A stretch of DNA of 64,000 nucleotides from NCBI GenBank assembly GCA_947501355.1, contig CANMVA010000002.1:186001-250000 (forward strand). Direction: 5' to 3'. This stretch comes from an uncultured Paracoccaceae bacterium (GTDB lineage Bacteria; Pseudomonadota; Alphaproteobacteria; Rhodobacterales; Rhodobacteraceae). Made by a program: the position numbers and the translations under genes. How positions within the stretch are numbered: the first letter of the stretch is position 1; every line of letters begins with the position of its first letter. The notes under the pieces are model-generated. The model was given only the letters and a program-made list of their open reading frames with translations. It did no database searches and was not told where the DNA came from. Of this stretch, positions 45,264-53,930 are shown piece by piece.

Positions 45264-45806
45264 ATGGCCATAACGACTTATGCGGCATTGTGGTTTTTGC
45301 CCTTCGTCCTGCCCATCTGCCTTTACGTCGCGTGGAGCGATCTGCGCACGATGAAGATCCCCAACCGGGCGGTGGTCACATTGCTAGCGGTTTTTGTGGT
45401 GATCGGCCTCGTTGCGATCCCGCTGGCGGAATATCCGTCGCGCTTGCTGAACGGTGCGATCGTTTTGGCGATTGGCTTCGTGCTGAACATGGCCCGGGCT
45501 TTCGGGGCTGGCGACGCCAAGTTCTGCGCCGCCGCCGCCCCGTTCATCGCGCCAGAGGATGGGATGTTCCTTTTGATCATCTTCACCGCCACTTTATTGG
45601 GCACATGGGTCACCCACCGCGTCGCCAAATACAGTGTGCTCAAAAAACTGGCACCCGAATGGAAAAGCTGGAGTACCGGTCAGGACTACCCGATGGGCTT
45701 TGCTTTGGGCGGCGCGCTTGGCATCTATCTTCTGCTCGGCGCGACACAAGCCAATTGGATCCCGTGGCTCGCGCAGCAAGAGTGGATACAGGCGCTTTTT
45801 GGCTAG
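45264..45806 (+). CDS. cpaA: Prepilin peptidase CpaA/TadV
   Basis: A 180-residue A24-family aspartic membrane protease that cleaves the Flp prepilin. The catalytic Asp residues are in WSDLRTMKIPN (about residue 27) and FGAGDAKF (about 76), matching the GxGD family. Five to six helices are visible. No methyltransferase domain is present, as is usual for Tad peptidases. It is the last gene of the tad transcript. Confidence 0.94.
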   Translation: MAITTYAALWFLPFVLPICLYVAWSDLRTMKIPNRAVVTLLAVFVVIGLVAIPLAEYPSRLLNGAIVLAIGFVLNMARAFGAGDAKFCAAAAPFIAPEDGMFLLIIFTATLLGTWVTHRVAKYSVLKKLAPEWKSWSTGQDYPMGFALGGALGIYLLLGATQANWIPWLAQQEWIQALFG

Positions 45807-45920
45807 GTCTCACACAGGAAAACCTGAATATTTCGTTTAAATACAAGGCGCTAAGAGCGCTCCAGTGTTATGTTAAGTCTCGAAATATTTTATCCAATGA
45901 GATCAACGAAGGCCCTCTAG

Positions 45921-45944
45921 AAAAGCGGTTTCGCATGCGAAACC
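45921..45944 (-). terminator. Terminator-like palindrome after the GT-C-like gene
   Basis: GGTTTCGCATGCGAAACC (45927-45944) is a perfect 18-base palindrome directly after the minus-strand stop. On that strand it is followed by GCTTTTC, a short U-run. The 138-base gap from cpaA is AT-rich and otherwise empty. Confidence 0.6.
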
Positions 45945-47585
45945 CTAGCTCCGTTCGCCCATCTCCACCGCGTAGAGAATATACATCTCGTTGCGTCGAA
46001 CTTCGGTCAAACCGATCTCTGTCCGGGTGTTCAACGCCTCCACAATCGGCCGCTGCGCTGCACTCAGGATGGGGCATTGGGGCACCAGCACATAATCCGC
46101 GCTCTCGATCCCCGGCAGCCCGCCATAATACCACGGCGCGCCCCGCTTGAGCGGCTGCAGCTGATCCGAGAAGAGCCAGATGCTGGAGAACAAATCGACC
46201 ATATAGATGCGCTTGTCTTGCGCCAAACCGGCCTCCTCCAGATCATCGGTCAGCGCGTCCATCCACGCCGACATCCCGATATTGATCTCGCATTCCGGCA
46301 GGGTTTCGCCGCGTAACACCACAGGCTCCTCGCGGTTCGCCAACTCTCTGAACCGCGCATAGACCGAGCCTTCCCCGTCCATCGGCTGGCTCATATCCAT
46401 GCGGTAAACCCGCTCTTTGAAGGCCAGCAAATCAGTGTGTTCCGAGGTGCCTGCAATCAACGGCACAAAGTCCTCGGCCTCCAGATTGGCATGGCGAAAT
46501 ACGCTCGTCGTCATGTTCACATAAGACGCCGCGCTCAGCGCAAACGCCGCGCCTGCGGTGATCGTCACTGCCTGCCGCAGATCCCAGCCCCAGCCGTTCA
46601 CCTTGCCTGCCTCGGGCCGCATCGCGACCAGCAAAATACCAAGGAATCCAAGCCATTGCGGATCATTCTCGAAATTCTGATATGTCACGTAGAAGAATGC
46701 AGGGGCCAGCAACAAGAGCACCAGACCTTCGGTCTCACGCCCTGCTTGGCGCAGCAAAACCACACCGGCTAAGGCCGTCACGGTTCCCGCAATATAGGCG
46801 GGCGCGCTCAGGATATCGGTGAAGGTGTCGCCGGGTGCAGCGCGCAGGTCTGACCCCATTACGGTCAGCAAATCGACCAGATACATCAGCCAATATTGTA
46901 CGCCATAAACCAGCGTGAAGAGGCCCGTCAAAACCAGCCCCGTGACCAATGCCAACCCCAAAGCCTTCGCCCGACCCGTCTTGATCAGCGCCACGATGAT
47001 CGCGGGCAGGAACGCGGCGAAGTAAGTCATTTTCGTCAGCAACAGCGCGAACATCAGCGCGCCGATCAGCACCCCATCCAAGGTGATCCGGGGCGTGCTC
47101 CGGCTCGGCAAAACCGCCAGCAGGATCGCTGCGAAAGCCATGACCCAGCTCCACCGGTTATAATGCATCGAAAGCGAGGCGACGTTGTCCGTGCCTCCAT
47201 GGATCAGCGCGAGGATCAGGATCAACGCGAAGAACCCAAAGACATAGGCCAGGACAGGTGACAGCCGCGAATAGGCCACCCACCAGATCACTGGCAGCAG
47301 CGAAACCGCAACCAGGACCTGCGACACCAGAAACGCCATGCCGACGCCAAAGCCCATGCTTACCAGCCAGGCCACCGGCGCAAAGGCCAGTGTGCCAATG
47401 GGCGTCATGAAGTCGATATGGGGGATCTCTCCGCCCGCCATCCGCATGACGATCTGCACGAAATGGAACGTGTCGCCTTCGTGCTGGCCCACATGGAACG
47501 CGCCCGGCATCAGGCCCAGCCCGCCGAACACCACCAGTGTTGCAATCAAAAGGCCCAACAGCCTCAATGGATTTGCCTGCGCCAT
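45945..47585 (-). CDS. Polytopic membrane protein, GT-C glycosyltransferase-like
   Basis: A 546-residue protein with about eleven membrane helices in the first 370 residues and a soluble C-terminal domain. After the first helix the loop HVGQHEGDTFHFVQIV contains Glu36-Gly37-Asp38, an ExD-type motif in the place where GT-C enzymes hold their catalytic acid. HYNRWSW and WYYGGLPGIESADYVLVPQ are other conserved-looking stretches. GT-C enzymes transfer sugar from polyprenyl-phosphate donors outside the membrane. It follows the tad locus in opposite orientation. The family call is inference from topology and motif; a sugar-polymer enzyme of another kind is possible. Confidence 0.55.
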   Translation of the reverse strand: MAQANPLRLLGLLIATLVVFGGLGLMPGAFHVGQHEGDTFHFVQIVMRMAGGEIPHIDFMTPIGTLAFAPVAWLVSMGFGVGMAFLVSQVLVAVSLLPVIWWVAYSRLSPVLAYVFGFFALILILALIHGGTDNVASLSMHYNRWSWVMAFAAILLAVLPSRSTPRITLDGVLIGALMFALLLTKMTYFAAFLPAIIVALIKTGRAKALGLALVTGLVLTGLFTLVYGVQYWLMYLVDLLTVMGSDLRAAPGDTFTDILSAPAYIAGTVTALAGVVLLRQAGRETEGLVLLLLAPAFFYVTYQNFENDPQWLGFLGILLVAMRPEAGKVNGWGWDLRQAVTITAGAAFALSAASYVNMTTSVFRHANLEAEDFVPLIAGTSEHTDLLAFKERVYRMDMSQPMDGEGSVYARFRELANREEPVVLRGETLPECEINIGMSAWMDALTDDLEEAGLAQDKRIYMVDLFSSIWLFSDQLQPLKRGAPWYYGGLPGIESADYVLVPQCPILSAAQRPIVEALNTRTEIGLTEVRRNEMYILYAVEMGERS

Positions 47586-47741
47586 GCCGCCCGTTCCTCA
47601 AGTCTTTCCAATTGTCGCTTTTTTCGCGTTTGATCCCGCAATAATCGGGCATTTTGTCCATGTTTTGGCAACACGTCCCTAATATCGCCATAAAGCCCGA
47701 TTACGCCTGCACAAAATGAGCAGCAGCAGGTTTTTGAGCCC

Positions 47742-49052
47742 ATGAATATGCAGACCACTGGCGTGATGTCGCCCCCGGCCCCTAAGACACTCGACCAGAT
47801 GAAGCTGGGGCAGGTGATGATGCGCGACATCCTGTTGAAGACGATGTTCCGCATGAACCTTGATCTGGTGACTGAGCTGTCCAAAGCTATCTGTCTGCCG
47901 GTCCCCGTGACCCAGGAACTCGTCGATCTGGCGCGCGAGCAGAAACTACTGGAGGCGACCGGTACGCTGCACGCTAATTCGGGTGGCGAGATGGGGTATC
48001 AGCTGACCGACGCGGGCAAGTCCCGCGCGCTCGATGCGCTGTCACAATCCGAATACTACGGAGCGATGCCCGTTCCCCTCGATGTCTACCGCGAGCAAGT
48101 GAAACGCCAGTCGATCCGCAACATTCAGATCACCCGCGATCAGCTGACAAACGCGATGGGCCATCTGGTTCTGCCGAATGAGTTGCTGGATCACCTCGGC
48201 CCTGCGGTCTCTGCCGGACGCTCAATTCTAATGTATGGCCCTCCGGGCAACGGTAAATCCTCCATCTCGAACGGCATCCGCGATGCGCTAGGGGACAAGA
48301 TCTATGTCCCCCGCGCCATCGAATATTCCGGTCAGGTCATCACCGTTTATGACCCCATCGTGCATTCCGCGGCGGAGGAACAGGCCGATGATCCCAACTG
48401 CCTGCGCCGCACCGGCAACCGCTATGACACACGCTATGTCCGCTGCGAGCGGCCCACGGTGGTCACCGGGGGTGAGCTGTCACTTTCGATGCTCGATCTG
48501 GTCTACAACCCCACCGCGCGGACCTATCAAGCGCCGCTGCAGCTGAAATCTACCGGCGGCATCTTCATCGTGGACGACCTTGGCCGTCAGGAAGAACCGC
48601 CCCAGGCGCTTGTGAACCGCTGGATTGTTCCGCTTGAGGAATCAAAGGATATTCTCGCCCTGCAATCGGGTGAGAAATTCGAAGTGCCTTTTGACACACT
48701 GGTCATCTTCTCGACCAACTTCCACCCGAACGAGATCTTCGATAAGGCCGCCCTGCGCCGGATCTTCTTCAAGATCAAGATCGACGGGCCGGAGCAGAAA
48801 GACTTCCTGAAAATCTTCTCCCTCGTGGCGCGCAAAAAGAAAATGCCGCTGGACGAGGCCGCGTTGATCCACTTGCTGAAGGTCAAATATCCGACCATCG
48901 ACAATGTCTATGCCAACTACCAACCTGTCTTCCTGATCGATCAAATGATTGCCATCTGCGAGTTTGAGGGGATACCCTATCAGATGACGCCCGAGCTTAT
49001 CGACCGCGCTTGGGCCAACATGTTCGTCAAGCAGGAAGAGATCGTCCATTAG
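47742..49052 (+). CDS. AAA-family ATPase with N-terminal winged-helix-like region
   Basis: A 436-residue ATPase of unknown role. The first 150 residues include GYQLTDAGKSRALDAL, which looks like a winged helix. Walker A is GPPGNGKS (166-173) and Walker B is GGIFIVDDLGRQ (about 272). A sensor Asn is in VIFSTNFHPNEIFDKAALRRI, and a helical lid follows. It is divergent from the GT-C-like gene and ends within the start of the dehydrogenase gene. Similar ATPases sit near tad loci in Rhodobacteraceae as far as I recall, but no function is established to my knowledge. Confidence 0.75.
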   Translation: MNMQTTGVMSPPAPKTLDQMKLGQVMMRDILLKTMFRMNLDLVTELSKAICLPVPVTQELVDLAREQKLLEATGTLHANSGGEMGYQLTDAGKSRALDALSQSEYYGAMPVPLDVYREQVKRQSIRNIQITRDQLTNAMGHLVLPNELLDHLGPAVSAGRSILMYGPPGNGKSSISNGIRDALGDKIYVPRAIEYSGQVITVYDPIVHSAAEEQADDPNCLRRTGNRYDTRYVRCERPTVVTGGELSLSMLDLVYNPTARTYQAPLQLKSTGGIFIVDDLGRQEEPPQALVNRWIVPLEESKDILALQSGEKFEVPFDTLVIFSTNFHPNEIFDKAALRRIFFKIKIDGPEQKDFLKIFSLVARKKKMPLDEAALIHLLKVKYPTIDNVYANYQPVFLIDQMIAICEFEGIPYQMTPELIDRAWANMFVKQEEIVH

Positions 49053-49848
49053 CATAACCCTCGCAGGATGCGGCCGAATGGGCCACCCGATGCTTGCCGC
49101 CATGGTCGCGGCGGGCCTTCCCGCGCGCGGCTACGACGTGGCCGAAAAGGACAGCAACCTGCCGATCACGACCTCGCCGACCGAGGCCGCGGATGGCATT
49201 ACAACGCTGATTTCCGTCGTGCGCGACGATGCGCAGACCGATGATGTGCTGTTCGGGCGGGGCAATTTCACAGCCTCCCCGACGCTGAAGACAATCGTCA
49301 TTTCCTCGACGCTCTCGCCCAAATACGTCCGCGCACTGCGCGCCTGCGTGCCGGATCACATAGCGCTTGTCGACGCACCGATGTCCGGCGCGGTCATCGC
49401 CGCACAAGAGGCCCGCTTGTCCTTCATGCTGGGGGGCGAAGACGAAACGCTCGACCAGCTTCAACCGCTTTTCGACGCCATGGGCGCGCATCAGCACCGC
49501 ATGGGGCCGTTCGGCAATGGCGCGCAGGCCAAGGTGCTGAACAACCTGCTGGCCGCTGGCTCCACCGCGATGACGCGGCTGGTGATGGGCTGGGCGCAGG
49601 AGGCGGGGCTGGACGAGGGCAAGTTGCTCCACCTGATCGAAACATCGTCGGGTCAGAACTGGCTGGCCTCCGGCTGGAACACCATCGAATTTGCCCAGCA
49701 CGGGTATGAGGACGACAACTCCATCGGCATCCTCGTCAAAGATATCAACGCCGCCCTTGATGCGCTGCCCGATGACGCCGACACCGCCCTGCCCGAAGCG
49801 GTGCGCGAGGTCATCTTAGAACTCCGTCCTGTGTCTTCATCTGTGTAA
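49048..49848 (+). CDS. NAD(P)-binding 6-phosphogluconate/3-hydroxyisobutyrate dehydrogenase-like protein with apparent ATT start
   Basis: A 266-residue beta-hydroxyacid dehydrogenase. The Rossmann motif is GCGRMG at residues 7-12 (ITLAGCGRMGHPML). The catalytic region is DAPMSGAVIAAQEARLSFMLGG, and the conserved Lys-Asn pair is in NGAQAKVLNNLLAAG. The first in-frame ATG (49078) would delete the GxGxxG motif. Back to the in-frame stop at 48985 there is no ATG, GTG or TTG. AGGAAGAG lies eight bases before ATT at 49048, which overlaps the ATPase stop (ATTAG). I therefore place the start there. The substrate is unknown. Confidence 0.75.
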   Translation: MSITLAGCGRMGHPMLAAMVAAGLPARGYDVAEKDSNLPITTSPTEAADGITTLISVVRDDAQTDDVLFGRGNFTASPTLKTIVISSTLSPKYVRALRACVPDHIALVDAPMSGAVIAAQEARLSFMLGGEDETLDQLQPLFDAMGAHQHRMGPFGNGAQAKVLNNLLAAGSTAMTRLVMGWAQEAGLDEGKLLHLIETSSGQNWLASGWNTIEFAQHGYEDDNSIGILVKDINAALDALPDDADTALPEAVREVILELRPVSSSV

Positions 49849-49858
49849 AAATACTCAA
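49835..49858 (-). repeat. Short post-gene motif, copy 5 (GAGTATTTTT type)
   Basis: On the minus strand TTGAGTATTTTT is followed by CACAGATGAAG. It covers the last codons and stop of the dehydrogenase gene and matches the copy at 7403-7427 at 22 of 24 positions. Confidence 0.45.
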
Positions 49859-49888
49859 AATTCCAACGGTCGCCCTATATCGAACGGT

Positions 49889-52333
49889 ATGGACTTAAAG
49901 CCGATCTTTCATGACTGGTTCGCCTCCAAAGGCTGGGCCGTGCATCCGCATCAGGCGCAGATGGTGGCAGCGGCGAACGCGCCCTCGCTCTTACTGATTG
50001 CGCCGACGGGTGGCGGCAAGACACTGGCCGGATTTCTGCCCACGCTCAACGACTTAGCGGATGGCACACATGAGGGGCTGCACACGCTTTATGTCTCGCC
50101 GCTGAAAGCGCTGGCCGCGGATATCAAACGCAACCTGCGCACACCCGTCGAGGCAATGGCCCTGCCGATCCGCATCGACGATCGCACCGGCGACACCACC
50201 GCCACGCGCAAAAAACGCCAGCGCGCGGACCCGCCACATATTCTGCTGACGACGCCCGAAAGTCTGGCGCTGCTCACCTCTTATGAGGATGCGCCGCGCA
50301 TGTTCAAAGGGCTCAAGCGGATCATCGTGGATGAAATCCACGCGCTGTCGGAATCCAAACGCGGCGACCAGTTGATGCTGGCTTTGGCGCGGCTTCAGAC
50401 GCTGTGTCCACAGCTCAAACGCGTGGGTCTGTCCGCGACGGTCGAAGACCCCGAGGCCATAGCGCGGTTTCTGGCCCGCCATCCCGATCCTACGCAGATC
50501 ATCCACGCCGATCCGGGGCCAGCGCCGGATATCTCGATGCTTACGATTGACGAGCCACCCCCCTGGGCCGGGGGCGGTGCGAAATACGCGATTCCGGCAG
50601 TGTTGGAGCAGGTGCGTCAGCACAAGACCACGCTGATTTTTCACAATACCCGTGCGCAAGCCGAGCTGTTCTTTCACAACCTGTGGCTTGCCAACGACGA
50701 CGGTCTGCCGATTGGCATACACCACGGCTCCCTCGCTCGGGCGCAGCGCGAGAAGGTCGAGCAGGCGATGGTCGATGGCAGCCTGAAGGCCATCGTATGC
50801 ACCGGCTCGCTTGATCTGGGGATCGACTGGGGCGATGTGGATCTGGTGATCCAGATTGGCGCGCCGAAGAACGTCAAACGTCTGGTGCAGCGGATCGGGC
50901 GCGCGAACCACCGCTATAATGCGCCGTCCAAGGCGCTGCTGGTGCCTGCGAACCGCTTTGAGGTGGTCGAGTGCATCGCTGCGCTGAACGCGGTGAAAGA
51001 GGCCGATCTGGACGGTGACGGCCGCGGGCGTGGGCCGCGCGATGTGCTGTGCCAGCATATCCTGATCACCGCTGCCGCTGGTCCCTTTGAGGCCGACGCG
51101 CTTTATGCGGAAGTGACGACGGCCGGCGCTTACGCCGATCTCACCCGCGCCGAGTTTGACGATTGCATCGCCTTTTGTGCGACGGGTGGCTACGCGCTGA
51201 GGGCCTATGACCGGTGGCAGCGCTTGAAGCAATTGCCCGATGGGCGCTGGCAGTTGCGTGACCCCCGCGCGGCCCAGCGCATACGAGCCAATATAGGCAC
51301 GATTCAGGACACTGACACTCTGAAAGTGCGGCTGAAAAACCGCGGCGGTGGCAAGCCCTTGGGTGAGGTAGAGGAAGGCTTTGCCGCGACGCTCACCCCC
51401 GGCGATACCTTCCTGATCGGCGGGCAGGTCGTGCGTTATGAGAACCTGCGCGAAATGACGGTGGAAGTCACACGGCGCCGCTCTGACAACCCGAAAATCG
51501 CGACGTTTCTGGGGACGAAATTTGCGACCTCCACCCAGCTGTCGCACCGGATCCTGCGGATGTTTCAGCAAGACGATTGGCCGGAATTGCCAAAGCATAC
51601 AGCCGATTGGCTGCGTCTTCAGCGTGAGGTTAGCCAATTGCCGGAACCTGACCGCTTGCTGATTGAAAGTTTCGATCTGGATAGTCGCCCCTACACCGTC
51701 GTCTATGGTTTTGCGGGGCGTAACGCCATGCAAACATTGGGACTTTTGGTGACAAAGCGGATGGAGGAGATGGGGCTGAACCCGCTAGGCTTTGTCGCCA
51801 CGGATTACGCGACGATGATCTGGGGGCTGGATCCTCTCACCGACCCTGCGCCAATTTTCGAACGTGACACCCTGCGCGACGGGTTTGAAACATGGCTGGC
51901 TGGCAACGCGGTCATGAAGCGCACCTTCAAAGCCAGCGCCCATATCGCGGGGCTGTTAGAGCGCAACTCGCTGGGGCAGCGCAAATCAGGGCGGCAGGCG
52001 ACGTTTTCCAGCGATATCCTTTATGACACGCTGCAGAAATACGAACCCGATCACCTGATGATGCAAATCACCCGCGAGGAAGCGACGCGCGGCTTGGTTG
52101 ATTTTGGCCGGATCGAGGAGATGGTCGACCGCGTCGGTGACCGGATCGACCATCTGACCTTGTCGCGACTGACCCCACTGGCCGCGCCCTTGCTGCTGGA
52201 ACCCGGCCGCGTGCCGGTCAAAGGCCTTGCTGAGGAACGCCTATTGGCCGAAGAGGCAGAGCGTTTGATGGCGATTGCCCTGCGCGGCGACGTCCCCAAA
52301 CCGGAAAAGAAGCAATGGCGGGTGCCCTACTAG
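49889..52333 (+). CDS. Ligase-associated DNA damage response DEXH-box helicase (Lhr-like)
   Basis: An 814-residue superfamily 2 helicase. Walker A is PTGGGKT (39-45) and the DEIH box is at 148-151. VGLSATVEDP is motif III. The second RecA domain has TLIFHNTRAQAELFF and RLVQRIGRANHR. A long Lhr-type C-terminal region follows. In this family the helicase is encoded with an ATP-dependent ligase, an MBL-fold exonuclease and the PdeM nuclease. Here only PdeM follows (41 bases later). The ligase and exonuclease genes are not in the window. It likely acts in repair of broken DNA. Confidence 0.93.
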   Translation: MDLKPIFHDWFASKGWAVHPHQAQMVAAANAPSLLLIAPTGGGKTLAGFLPTLNDLADGTHEGLHTLYVSPLKALAADIKRNLRTPVEAMALPIRIDDRTGDTTATRKKRQRADPPHILLTTPESLALLTSYEDAPRMFKGLKRIIVDEIHALSESKRGDQLMLALARLQTLCPQLKRVGLSATVEDPEAIARFLARHPDPTQIIHADPGPAPDISMLTIDEPPPWAGGGAKYAIPAVLEQVRQHKTTLIFHNTRAQAELFFHNLWLANDDGLPIGIHHGSLARAQREKVEQAMVDGSLKAIVCTGSLDLGIDWGDVDLVIQIGAPKNVKRLVQRIGRANHRYNAPSKALLVPANRFEVVECIAALNAVKEADLDGDGRGRGPRDVLCQHILITAAAGPFEADALYAEVTTAGAYADLTRAEFDDCIAFCATGGYALRAYDRWQRLKQLPDGRWQLRDPRAAQRIRANIGTIQDTDTLKVRLKNRGGGKPLGEVEEGFAATLTPGDTFLIGGQVVRYENLREMTVEVTRRRSDNPKIATFLGTKFATSTQLSHRILRMFQQDDWPELPKHTADWLRLQREVSQLPEPDRLLIESFDLDSRPYTVVYGFAGRNAMQTLGLLVTKRMEEMGLNPLGFVATDYATMIWGLDPLTDPAPIFERDTLRDGFETWLAGNAVMKRTFKASAHIAGLLERNSLGQRKSGRQATFSSDILYDTLQKYEPDHLMMQITREEATRGLVDFGRIEEMVDRVGDRIDHLTLSRLTPLAAPLLLEPGRVPVKGLAEERLLAEEAERLMAIALRGDVPKPEKKQWRVPY

Positions 52334-52373
52334 CCTCTTGAATTTTACCAGTGTTGCGGGCATTGAACAAAGC

Positions 52374-53048
52374 ATGAACGGAGTTGAGCTGTCTCTTGCC
52401 GGGTGCCGGCTGATCGCCCTTGGCACGGGCGCGTTGCATTGGCCGGATCGGCAGATGCTGATCGTGTCGGACCTGCATCTGGGCAAATCCGAGCGGATCG
52501 CCCGGCGCGGCGGCATGATGCTGCCCCCTTACGAGACGCGCGATACGCTGACCCGGCTGGAGGCGGATATCGCGGCCACGGGCGCTCAGACGGTCGTTTG
52601 TTTGGGTGACAGTTTCGATGATCGCAGTGCCGCGGAAAGCCTGTCAGAGGATGAGCGTCTGTGGATCACGCGGCTGCAGGCCGGACGGCGCTGGGTCTGG
52701 ATCGAAGGCAATCACGACCCCGGCCCGCTCGACTTTGGCGGCACCCATCTGGCCGAGCTGCCACTGGCCCCGCTGGTCTTGCGCCATATTGCAAAGCCCG
52801 GCGCGTCGGGCGAAATCTCGGGGCATTATCACCCGAAGGTGCAGCTGCCGACGCGGGGGCGCGTGATCTCGCGGCCCGCGTTTCTATTCGACACATCGCG
52901 GCTGATCCTGCCGTCTTATGGCACTTATACCGGTGGTCTGCGCGCCGATGACCCGGCATTTGCGCGGCTCCTGGAGGCGGAGGCCCACGCGATCCTGATG
53001 GGGCCCGCGCCCCAGCGCATTCCGCTACGCCTGTCGGGAGGGCTGTAA
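52374..53048 (+). CDS. pdeM: Ligase-associated DNA damage response endonuclease PdeM
   Basis: A 224-residue metallophosphoesterase. All metal-binding motifs are intact: DLH (33-35), GDSFDD (78-83), GNHD (112-115) and GHYH (150-153). The protein probably nicks or trims DNA at damage sites as the partner of the preceding helicase. The ATG at 52374 gives the family-typical start. Its last 24 bases overlap the 3' end of the convergent LytTR gene. Confidence 0.93.
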   Translation: MNGVELSLAGCRLIALGTGALHWPDRQMLIVSDLHLGKSERIARRGGMMLPPYETRDTLTRLEADIAATGAQTVVCLGDSFDDRSAAESLSEDERLWITRLQAGRRWVWIEGNHDPGPLDFGGTHLAELPLAPLVLRHIAKPGASGEISGHYHPKVQLPTRGRVISRPAFLFDTSRLILPSYGTYTGGLRADDPAFARLLEAEAHAILMGPAPQRIPLRLSGGL

Positions 53049-53930
53049 GGGTGCCGGTTTGCGTTCGGCTGGCAGAAGTCCCATCCGCTCGGCCTCGCCG
53101 CGATAGGTGCGGCTGACGGGCACTTCGGAGCCGTCGGACATCACGAGCAGAGGGCGATTGTTGCGGCTGCGCGCCTCTCTCACATGCGCCCGCGCAATCC
53201 AGTGAGAGCGGTGCACACATCCCCCCTCAACATTGTCCATCTCAGCCGTCGCATCAGCAAAGCGCATACGGAGGCGGTGCACGCCAGCGACCGTGTGCAC
53301 GGACACGAAATGCCCATCGCTTGACAGCCGGATCACGTCTGTCTGCAGCGGTTGGGGCAGGCGACGCCACAGGCGCAGTCCAGTTGGTGCGGAGGTTTTG
53401 AAGTGCTTTTCTATCTGGTAAATCAGCCCGCCCACGGCGGATGTGATGATCAGGACATAAAGCCCCAATTGCAGGTTTGAGGGTCGCTGGTCTGCGGAGT
53501 CGCCCAAGACTGCGTTGCTGAACCAGATCAGGAAGGGTGTGAACGTCAGGGTGAAAAGCGTGGTCGAGATCGACGTGGCCAGAATGCTGGGCGATTTCAT
53601 CGACACGCGGATCAAGCTGGACAGGAAGATCGACGTGATCGCCGCCCAGAACACGATGCCCCCCCAATAGAAGAACAACTGAATATCCGTGGCCCGGCCA
53701 TAGGTTCCGAACGGGCCGATCAAGGTCAGAATGATGGTGGCGCAACAGCAGATCGAGTACGGAATCGGACTGCCATATCGGTTGCGCAGGTCGTCTTTAA
53801 GCCGTTCAGGGTAGCTGCGGGTTTGGAGTACTTGGTCGATCTTGAGATACTCTCGTAGGTGGTGTGTGCGAAGACGTTTCGACACTGCTAGATATACTGC
53901 AAATAGACTAGTCAATTTAGGGGGGACCAT
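53025..53930 (-). CDS. Membrane-bound LytTR-type transcriptional regulator
   Basis: A protein of about 301 residues with four membrane helices (about 55-175) and a C-terminal LytTR DNA-binding domain (about 200-285). The domain shows VIRLSSDGHFVSVHTVAG, HRSHWIARAHVREA and GSEVPVSRTYRGEAE. LytTR domains bind direct repeats upstream of their targets. The start is uncertain: the ATG at 53930 shares CATG with the divergent thioesterase start and has no ribosome site, and a GTG about 18 codons later is an alternative. The regulon and signal are unknown. Confidence 0.8.
   Translation of the reverse strand: MVPPKLTSLFAVYLAVSKRLRTHHLREYLKIDQVLQTRSYPERLKDDLRNRYGSPIPYSICCCATIILTLIGPFGTYGRATDIQLFFYWGGIVFWAAITSIFLSSLIRVSMKSPSILATSISTTLFTLTFTPFLIWFSNAVLGDSADQRPSNLQLGLYVLIITSAVGGLIYQIEKHFKTSAPTGLRLWRRLPQPLQTDVIRLSSDGHFVSVHTVAGVHRLRMRFADATAEMDNVEGGCVHRSHWIARAHVREARSRNNRPLLVMSDGSEVPVSRTYRGEAERMGLLPAERKPAPLQPSRQA

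Noticed and set aside
45848-45860. Short hairpin GCGCT-AAG-AGCGC after cpaA
   Set aside because: The stem has only five pairs and no U-run follows, so it is too weak to call the tad terminator.
50054-51733. 559-codon open frame antisense to the helicase gene
   Set aside because: Long antisense frames are expected in GC-rich coding DNA. The translation is Arg/His/Gln-rich and low in real motifs, while the plus strand encodes a complete helicase. Similar shadows oppose tldD, topA, dprE1, cpaE and tadB.
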